The position numbers and the translations under genes are program-made. Below the pieces are notes generated by a model. The model saw only the letters and a program-made list of their open reading frames with translations. It was not told the DNA's origin and did no database searches. From positions 186,001-250,000 of the forward strand of contig PKRG01000001.1 of NCBI GenBank assembly GCA_017577575.1: DNA of 64,000 nt, given 5' to 3'. Positions within the stretch are counted from its first letter, which is position 1. Every line of letters begins with the position of its first letter. The DNA comes from Acidimicrobiia bacterium. GTDB lineage: Bacteria; Actinomycetota; Acidimicrobiia; Spongiisociales; ZC4RG35. Below, in pieces: positions 59,316 through 64,000 of the stretch.

Positions 59316-59993
59316 ATGAGGTTGTTGCTGGTCGAAGACGAAGCGGAGCTCGCCTCGGCGATCGCCCGCGGGCTGCGCCGGGAGGGCCACGCCGTCGACG
59401 TCGCTTCCACGGTCGCCGAGTCGGAGCTGAAGCTGGCGGCGACGGAGTACGACCTGCTGCTGTTGGATTGGAACCTCCCCGACGGAGCGGGCGTGGACAT
59501 ATGCCGCCGTGTCGCTTCCGGTGAGATGGAGCTGTTCGGCAAGGAGCGGCCGAGGGTGCTCATGCTCACCGCCAGGGACGAGATCGACGATCGGGTGCTG
59601 GGGCTCGACTCCGGAGCCGACGACTACCTCGTCAAGCCTTTCGCCTTCGCCGAGCTGGCGGCCCGGGTCCGCGCCCTGCTGCGCCGCGACGACCCCGGGT
59701 CTCCGGTGCTCCGGGTGGGCTCCCTCGAGCTCGACCCCTCGCGGTTCGAGGCGAAACAGGACGGACAGGTCCTCGATCTCACCGCCAAGGAGTTCTCGTT
59801 GCTCCACTACTTCATGGCCCATCCGGGGGTGGTGCTCTCCCAGGAGACGCTGCTCGAGCACGTCTGGGACGAGATGGTCGACCCGTTCACGAACGTGGTG
59901 CGCGTCACGATCTCCAATCTGCGTCGCAAGCTCGTCGACCCGTCCGTGATCGAGACGATCCCCGGGCGCGGCTACCGCCTGGTGACGCGATGA
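59316..59993 (+). CDS. OmpR-family response regulator
   Basis: 225 aa. Receiver domain MRLLLVEDEAELASAIARGL with phosphoacceptor Asp51 (LLLLDWNLPDG), Thr in MLTARD and Lys in YLVKPF; winged-helix DNA-binding domain (LDLTAKEFSLLHYFMAHPG, VVRVTISNLRRKL, GRGYRLV). An insert around SGEMELFGKERP is slightly longer than usual. The kinase gene starts inside its last codons (ATGA), so the two form one two-component system. The HtrA-like gene downstream may be part of the same response. Confidence 0.95.
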   Translation: MRLLLVEDEAELASAIARGLRREGHAVDVASTVAESELKLAATEYDLLLLDWNLPDGAGVDICRRVASGEMELFGKERPRVLMLTARDEIDDRVLGLDSGADDYLVKPFAFAELAARVRALLRRDDPGSPVLRVGSLELDPSRFEAKQDGQVLDLTAKEFSLLHYFMAHPGVVLSQETLLEHVWDEMVDPFTNVVRVTISNLRRKLVDPSVIETIPGRGYRLVTR

Positions 59994-61120
59994 GCAAGCT
60001 GTCTTCGTTCGTCCGGTCCATCCGCTTCCGGCTCTCGGTGATGTACTCGTCGGTGGTGTTCGGGCTGGGAGCGGCGGTCCTGGGCATCACCTACTACTTC
60101 GTCCGCCGCGGCCTGCGGAGGCTGCCTCTCGTCTTCGACAGCCGTCTGGCGATCGTCAACGGAAGGCCCATCCTCATCCAGAACATCGACCTCGACACCG
60201 CCGAGCTCGTCGAACAAGCCATCACCCAGAGGGCCCTCTCGATCCTCTCCGACTACCTGTGGATCGGCCTCGTGGCACTGTTCCTGCTGTCGCTCGTCGT
60301 GGGCTGGATCGTCGCCGGCCGGGCCCTCCGCCCCGTCGACGCGATCACCGCCGTCGCCCGCGAGATCCAGGCATCCGACCTTTCGCGGCGGATCGGCTAC
60401 CAGGGACCCGACGACGAGCTCGGCCGGCTGGCTGCCACCTTCGATCAGATGCTGGAGCGCCTCGACGCCGCTTTCCGGGCGCAGCGCCGCTTCCTCGCCG
60501 ACACGTCCCACGACCTGCGGACGCCTCTCGCGGTCATCCGCTCCAACGTGGACGTGCTGGTCGACGATCCCGACGCCACCGTCGAGGACTGGCGGGAGAC
60601 CGCCGCCATCATCCAGCGCAACACCGAGCGGATGGGCTCGATGATCGACGACCTCCTGGCCACCGCCCGGCTCGAGGCCCGGGCCGCCGCCCGGGTGCGG
60701 GTCGACCTCGCCGACCTCGTATCGGAAGCGGCGACAGAGTTCCAGCCCCGGGGCGCCGAGCAGGGAGTGGAGGTGGTGGCGAACCCGATCACCGCCGAGG
60801 TGGAAGGCGTGCCCGAGACGTTGCGGCGGGCGATCAACAACCTCGCCGACAACGCCCTCAAGGCCTCACCGGCCGGCTCCAAGATCGTCCTCGCCTCGGG
60901 CGCGAACGACGACGGCTGGGGCTGGGTCGTCGTGGCGGACGAAGGAAAGGGCATCGACCCGAGCGTCGTCGAGAAGGGATCCAAACGCGGTCTCGGGTTG
61001 ACCATTGTCCGCCAGATCGTCGAATCCCACGGCGGGAGGCTCGCCGCCCACCGCAGCCCCGAGCGCGGCTCCACGCTGATCATGTGGCTGCCGCTCGTCG
61101 GCTCCGACCCGTCGCGCTGA
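59990..61120 (+). CDS. Membrane sensor histidine kinase with HAMP
   Basis: 376 aa. TM1 (VMYSSVVFGLGAAVLGITYYF), a short 50-residue sensor loop (SRLAIVNGRPILIQNIDLDT), TM2 (YLWIGLVALFLLSLVVGWIV), HAMP, HisKA with His174 in ADTSHDLRTPLAVIRSN, and HATPase_c (AINNLADNALKASPAG, VVADEGKGIDPSV, GLGLTIVRQIVESHGG). It pairs with the response regulator just upstream. The short sensor loop resembles kinases that sense the membrane or a small ligand. Confidence 0.95.
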   Translation: MSKLSSFVRSIRFRLSVMYSSVVFGLGAAVLGITYYFVRRGLRRLPLVFDSRLAIVNGRPILIQNIDLDTAELVEQAITQRALSILSDYLWIGLVALFLLSLVVGWIVAGRALRPVDAITAVAREIQASDLSRRIGYQGPDDELGRLAATFDQMLERLDAAFRAQRRFLADTSHDLRTPLAVIRSNVDVLVDDPDATVEDWRETAAIIQRNTERMGSMIDDLLATARLEARAAARVRVDLADLVSEAATEFQPRGAEQGVEVVANPITAEVEGVPETLRRAINNLADNALKASPAGSKIVLASGANDDGWGWVVVADEGKGIDPSVVEKGSKRGLGLTIVRQIVESHGGRLAAHRSPERGSTLIMWLPLVGSDPSR

Positions 61121-61124
61121 GCCA

Positions 61125-61138
61125 GGGACACATGGCCC
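61125..61138. promoter_or_regulatory. DosR-like 14-bp palindrome before the HtrA-like gene
   Basis: GGGACACATGGCCC inside the longer palindrome CAGGGACACATGGCCCTG. It is just after the kinase stop and 82 bases before the HtrA-like ATG. Single copy; could also be a weak hairpin at the end of the kinase gene. Confidence 0.3.
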
Positions 61139-61219
61139 TGGGCGCGTAGTCGGCCCTAGACGATGCTCTTTACGGTTGGTTTAGCCGTCCGAACGTACGG
61201 TCGCGTCCAGGAGGTATGC

Positions 61220-62302
61220 ATGTTGACCGACACCGATACGCGACCTTTGTCTCCGCCGCAGGATCCGGAGCCGCCACGCCCGAAGGGGGTGTGGGCGACG
61301 ATCGTCACGTATCTGGTGGTGCTCGTCATCGGTGTGGGCATCGGATGGCTCGTCTTCACGGAGCCGTCGGCCACGACGGACACGGGCGTAGCGCCCACGA
61401 CGACCGCGGCCGACGAGGCCGAGCCGCCGTCCGTTGCCCCCTCCTCGGAGGAGCCGGTGGCGGCGGTGGCCAAGGCCCTCCTGCCGTCGGTCGTCCGCAT
61501 CGACACGCCGAGGGGCGGGGGGAGTGGCGTCATCTACGACAGCGACGGCCTGATCCTCACCGCCGCTCACGTGGTGGCGGGCACCGACACGGTGCAGGTC
61601 AGGCTCAGCGACGGGACCCAGCACCAGGGCCGGGTGCTGGGCGGTGACCTGGGCACCGACATCGCCGTGGTCGAGGTCGACGCCACGGGCCTTCCCGCCG
61701 CGCCACTGGCGCTCGACGAGGAGGTGGAAGTGGGCCAGCTGGCCGTGGCGATCGGGAGCCCGTTCGGGCTCGACCAGACGGTGACCGCAGGAGTGGTGTC
61801 GGCGGTCAACCAGACCGTCGTCGGCAGGGGCACGTTCCAGTCCCTGATCCAGACCGACGCCCCCATCAACCCGGGCAACTCGGGCGGGGCGCTCGCCAAT
61901 CGCCACGGGGAGGTCATCGGGATCAACGTTTCGATCTACTCGACCAGCGGAGGCAACATCGGGGTCGGCTTCGCCGTCCCCATCGACGTCGCCTACGACC
62001 TCGCCCAAGACATCGTCGCCGGGGAGCCGATCGAGCGGGCCATCCTCGGCATCCAGGGGACCAACGCAGAGGGGGAAAGGCCCGGCGCCCTGGTGATCTC
62101 GGTGCAGCCAGGGTCCGGCGCCGACGAGGCGGGGATCGAGAGCGGCGACGTCATCATCTCCATCGACGGCGTGAGGGTCACCAACATCGGTGACCTCGTC
62201 GCTCAGGTCGGAGCCCACCGCCCCGGAGACACCGTCGAGGTGGAGCTGATCCGAGACGGTGAGACCATGCGGCTCGAGGTGACACTCGGCTCGGCCGACT
62301 GA
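61220..62302 (+). CDS. HtrA/DegP-like serine protease with PDZ domain
   Basis: 360 aa. One TM (WATIVTYLVVLVIGVGIGWLV) after a Pro-rich cytosolic start, a Thr/Ala/Pro linker, then a trypsin-like domain with His in ILTAAHVVAG, Asp in LGTDIAVVEVD and Ser in INPGNSGGALANR, and a C-terminal PDZ domain (PGALVISVQPGSGADEAGIESGDVIISIDG). It should degrade or refold misfolded exported proteins. CCAGGAGGT precedes the ATG. Following a two-component system, it probably belongs to an envelope-stress response. Confidence 0.94.
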   Translation: MLTDTDTRPLSPPQDPEPPRPKGVWATIVTYLVVLVIGVGIGWLVFTEPSATTDTGVAPTTTAADEAEPPSVAPSSEEPVAAVAKALLPSVVRIDTPRGGGSGVIYDSDGLILTAAHVVAGTDTVQVRLSDGTQHQGRVLGGDLGTDIAVVEVDATGLPAAPLALDEEVEVGQLAVAIGSPFGLDQTVTAGVVSAVNQTVVGRGTFQSLIQTDAPINPGNSGGALANRHGEVIGINVSIYSTSGGNIGVGFAVPIDVAYDLAQDIVAGEPIERAILGIQGTNAEGERPGALVISVQPGSGADEAGIESGDVIISIDGVRVTNIGDLVAQVGAHRPGDTVEVELIRDGETMRLEVTLGSAD

Positions 62303-62310
62303 GCCGCCCA

Positions 62311-62339
62311 GGCCCGGCGCTCATCCGGGGCGCCGGGCC
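62311..62339. terminator. Bidirectional terminator hairpin
   Basis: GGCCCGGCGC and GCGCCGGGCC form a perfect 10-bp stem with a nine-base loop, between the convergent HtrA-like and phosphotransferase genes and overlapping the stop region of the latter. Confidence 0.7.
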
Positions 62340-63373
62340 GCGGCCAGCTCCATCAGCCTGGCGGCGCCCTCGCCCATGGTCGCGAACCGCTCGTCGGAGG
62401 TCTGGCCGCGCAGGTAGCGGATGTAGATCTGCTGGAGGATCACACCCAGCTTCCAGGTGCCGAACACGATGTACCAGTCGATCTCCGACACGTCCCTGCC
62501 GGATCGGGCCGCATACACCTCCACCGCCTCCTCCCTCCGCATCCAGCCCGGCGCCGTCACCGGCATCAGCGAATGGGTGCGCTCGTCGATCTCGTCGGGA
62601 TGGTGCCACGAGCCGAACAGCGTCCCCAGGTCGGTGAGCGGGTCGCCCCGGGTAGCCATGTCCCAGTCGTAGACGGCGACGCACACCGACGGGTCTTCGG
62701 CGGAGACGGCCATGTTGTCGAGCCGCCAGTCGTTGTGGAGCAGCGTCGCCGGAGGCGACTCGGGCATCGTGTCGGCGAGCCAGAGGCCCACCTCCTCGGC
62801 GAGCGGGTTGTCCTCGTGACGGGCCCGGGCCCACCGCTCCAGCCATCCGTTCACCTGGCGCTCCAGGTAGCCCTCCGGCCTCCCCAGGTCGTCGAGGCCG
62901 CACGATGCCGGGTCGACGGCGTGGAACTCGGCCAGGGTCTCCACCACCACCCGGGAGAGGGCGGCGTTCGCCTCGGGGTCGGCGCCGCCACCGAAGACCT
63001 CGGGGACGGTCTCCCGCACCACCACTCCGTCCCTGCGCTCCATCACGAAGAACGGAGCGCCGATCACCGTGTCGTCGTCGCAGTAGAGGAGAGCGCGTGG
63101 TGCCTTGTCGAACGCCTCCCACAATCGCGACAGGACCCGGTACTCCCGTCCCATGTCGTGGGCGCCCGGTGGCAGCGGCCCGAGAGGGGGGCGGCGCAAC
63201 ACGTACTGGCGCCCGGACGCGAACTCGAGCAGGTAGGTCAGATTCGCCCGCCCGCCGGAGAACTGCCTCACCGTGAGGTCCGAGTCCGCTCCTTCCAGGC
63301 GGGGGCGCAGGTAGGCGTGGAGCCGCTCCTCGTCGAACCTCTCCTCGGGCCGGACCTCGATCACGTCGGGCAT
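62321..63373 (-). CDS. APH/ChoK-type phosphotransferase, ACAD10/11-like
   Basis: 350 aa. Kinase-like fold: nucleotide loop FSGGRANLTYLLEFASGRQYVLRRPP, catalytic LLHNDWRLDNMAV (HxDxxxxN with D in HND) and metal motif VAVYDWDMATRGDPLTDLG. This group is close to the phosphotransferase part of acyl-CoA dehydrogenase 10/11, which phosphorylates hydroxyacyl-CoA, and is often associated with lipid catabolism. It is not expected to be an antibiotic-resistance enzyme. The start has a leaderless promoter. Confidence 0.88.
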   Translation of the reverse strand: MPDVIEVRPEERFDEERLHAYLRPRLEGADSDLTVRQFSGGRANLTYLLEFASGRQYVLRRPPLGPLPPGAHDMGREYRVLSRLWEAFDKAPRALLYCDDDTVIGAPFFVMERRDGVVVRETVPEVFGGGADPEANAALSRVVVETLAEFHAVDPASCGLDDLGRPEGYLERQVNGWLERWARARHEDNPLAEEVGLWLADTMPESPPATLLHNDWRLDNMAVSAEDPSVCVAVYDWDMATRGDPLTDLGTLFGSWHHPDEIDERTHSLMPVTAPGWMRREEAVEVYAARSGRDVSEIDWYIVFGTWKLGVILQQIYIRYLRGQTSDERFATMGEGAARLMELAAARRPG

Positions 63374-63381
63374 GGGGTGAG

Positions 63382-63387
63382 AAGCTA
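63382..63387 (-). promoter_or_regulatory. Predicted -10 element, leaderless phosphotransferase gene
   Basis: TAGCTT on the minus strand, eight bases before the ATG at 63373. Confidence 0.5.
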
Positions 63388-63433
63388 GTCGGGCCGTCCC
63401 ATCTCGGCCGGTTCCTTGGTTCGAGGCCTCGGT

Positions 63434-63463
63434 TAGGCTCCTCTTCCCCGTCTTAGAGGAGGT
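63434..63463 (+). promoter_or_regulatory. Promoter and ribosome-binding site of the DUF885 gene
   Basis: TAGGCT (63434-63439) is a -10 candidate; AGGAGGT (63457-63463) is a full-strength ribosome-binding site. The codon at the right distance after it is ATC (63468), not ATG, GTG or TTG. Confidence 0.55.
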
Positions 63464-63467
63464 CACC

Positions 63468-64000
63468 ATCACCCCCTTCGAGATCTCGGAAGCGTTGGTC
63501 GACGAGCTCGTCGAGCTGAGCCCCATGCTGGCCACGAGCCTCGGGATCCCCGGACACGACGACCGCTGGGACGACCTGTCACCCGACGGCGCCGCCGCCG
63601 TCTACGAGGTCGCTCGGAAGTACCGGGCCGCCGCCGCGGAGCATTTCGACCATCCGGACGAGGACCAGAGGCACGCCGCCCGGGTCGTGGCGGGTTACCT
63701 CGACGTCGGGGTGAACCAATACGAGAGCGGGGACTACCTGCGGGACGTGAGCCACATCTACTGCAGCTTCACCCGTGTCCGCGACATCTTCGACATCATG
63801 CCCCGCGACACCGCCGAGCAGTGGGCGAACATCGCCTCCCGTCTGGAGAAGATCGGGGAGCCGTTCGAGGGCTGGCGCCGCCTCCTCGCCAAGGGCGTCG
63901 AGGCGGGCCAGGTCGTCGCCCGCAGGCAAGTCCTGTCGGTGATCGAACAGGCCCGTCACCTGGCGGGCGACGAGTCGATGGTCGTGGGCCTCGTCGCCGA
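63468..64000 (+). CDS. DUF885-family protein, 5' part, ATC start
   Basis: The 177 visible residues (ITPFEISEALVDELVELSPM, LGIPGHDDRWDDLSPDGAAAVY, then helical sequence) match the start of DUF885 proteins, which have a zinc-peptidase-like M32/M3-type helical fold with unknown role. The gene runs off the window. Translation appears to start at ATC: AGGAGGT is at the ideal distance and no ATG/GTG/TTG is near it in frame; the first later ones are TTG 63495 and ATG 63525, both inside conserved-looking sequence. Confidence 0.82.
   Translation, partial: MTPFEISEALVDELVELSPMLATSLGIPGHDDRWDDLSPDGAAAVYEVARKYRAAAAEHFDHPDEDQRHAARVVAGYLDVGVNQYESGDYLRDVSHIYCSFTRVRDIFDIMPRDTAEQWANIASRLEKIGEPFEGWRRLLAKGVEAGQVVARRQVLSVIEQARHLAGDESMVVGLVA

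Noticed and set aside
62321..63373. Antibiotic (aminoglycoside) resistance kinase
   Set aside because: The fold is shared, but the motifs and neighbourhood fit the ACAD10/11-like group; nothing points to aminoglycoside binding.
1..64000. Mobile element, prophage, integron or tRNA-adjacent island
   Set aside because: No transposase, integrase, att-like direct repeats or tRNA was seen, and composition looks uniform by eye.

Overview
The window is very GC-rich, densely packed, and every recognisable family fits an actinomycete-type bacterium (phylum Actinomycetota). The large NAD-glutamate dehydrogenase, the SLH modules with GCNPP cysteine motifs, the aerobic/denitrifying copper respiration genes and the many leaderless TAnnnT promoters would suit an Acidimicrobiia-like or deep-branching actinobacterium; the class is inference only. 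No rRNA, tRNA, insertion sequence, phage gene or CRISPR array was seen. The DNA looks like chromosomal backbone with one accessory-looking locus at the left edge.

Left edge (1-5049): a sigma factor, its ATGA-coupled partner, a TPR-CHAT (caspase-like) protein and, divergently, a cytosolic subtilisin-like S8 protease whose propeptide-like domain is joined to the protease by seven FGNP hexapeptides. This is the best candidate for an uncommon system: two proteases under one specialised sigma factor.

5.0-12.7 kb: a double-cupredoxin lipoprotein, a K+ channel with an RCK domain, a DsbA/FrnE oxidoreductase, a PLP enzyme, an IscA-like protein, and a Sco1-PCuAC-cupredoxin copper operon. 12.7-24.1 kb: a soluble PAS histidine kinase, two VOC proteins, a VTT membrane protein, an alcohol dehydrogenase flanked by a 36-bp tandem repeat, a cyclase-ATPase-TPR regulator, a lipase-like SGNH hydrolase, an SLH/GerMN/Gmad2 surface protein and trehalose-6-phosphatase. 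24.2-31.3 kb: the 1577-residue glutamate dehydrogenase, archease-RtcB RNA repair, and an orphan HypA-like protein.

31.3-48.5 kb: a second Sco1-PCuAC module followed by cytochrome c and CtaG (cytochrome oxidase assembly), a Ca2+/cation exchanger, a VIT-type transporter, a universal stress protein, phosphofructokinase, a P2-type ATPase, a CNNM/CorC protein, a CopC-CopD/YcnI copper block, a DksA-like protein and a kinase-like protein lacking its phosphoacceptor histidine. 48.5-54.8 kb: a putative denitrification module with three membrane proteins in ATGA-overlapped order, a stand-alone NuoF-like flavoprotein, and an anchored copper nitrite reductase with an extra C-terminal cupredoxin. 54.8-64 kb: a thioesterase, a RibD-type reductase, GH65 phosphorylase with beta-phosphoglucomutase, an OmpR/kinase/HtrA block, a phosphotransferase and the start of a DUF885 protein.

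Two window-wide patterns stand out. Many genes have TAnnnT placed 6-8 bases before the start codon and no ribosome-binding site (leaderless). A 14-bp palindrome of form GGGAC-N4-GnCCC, resembling the mycobacterial DosR box, lies upstream of several copper/redox/stress genes. Two genes appear to start at ATC.
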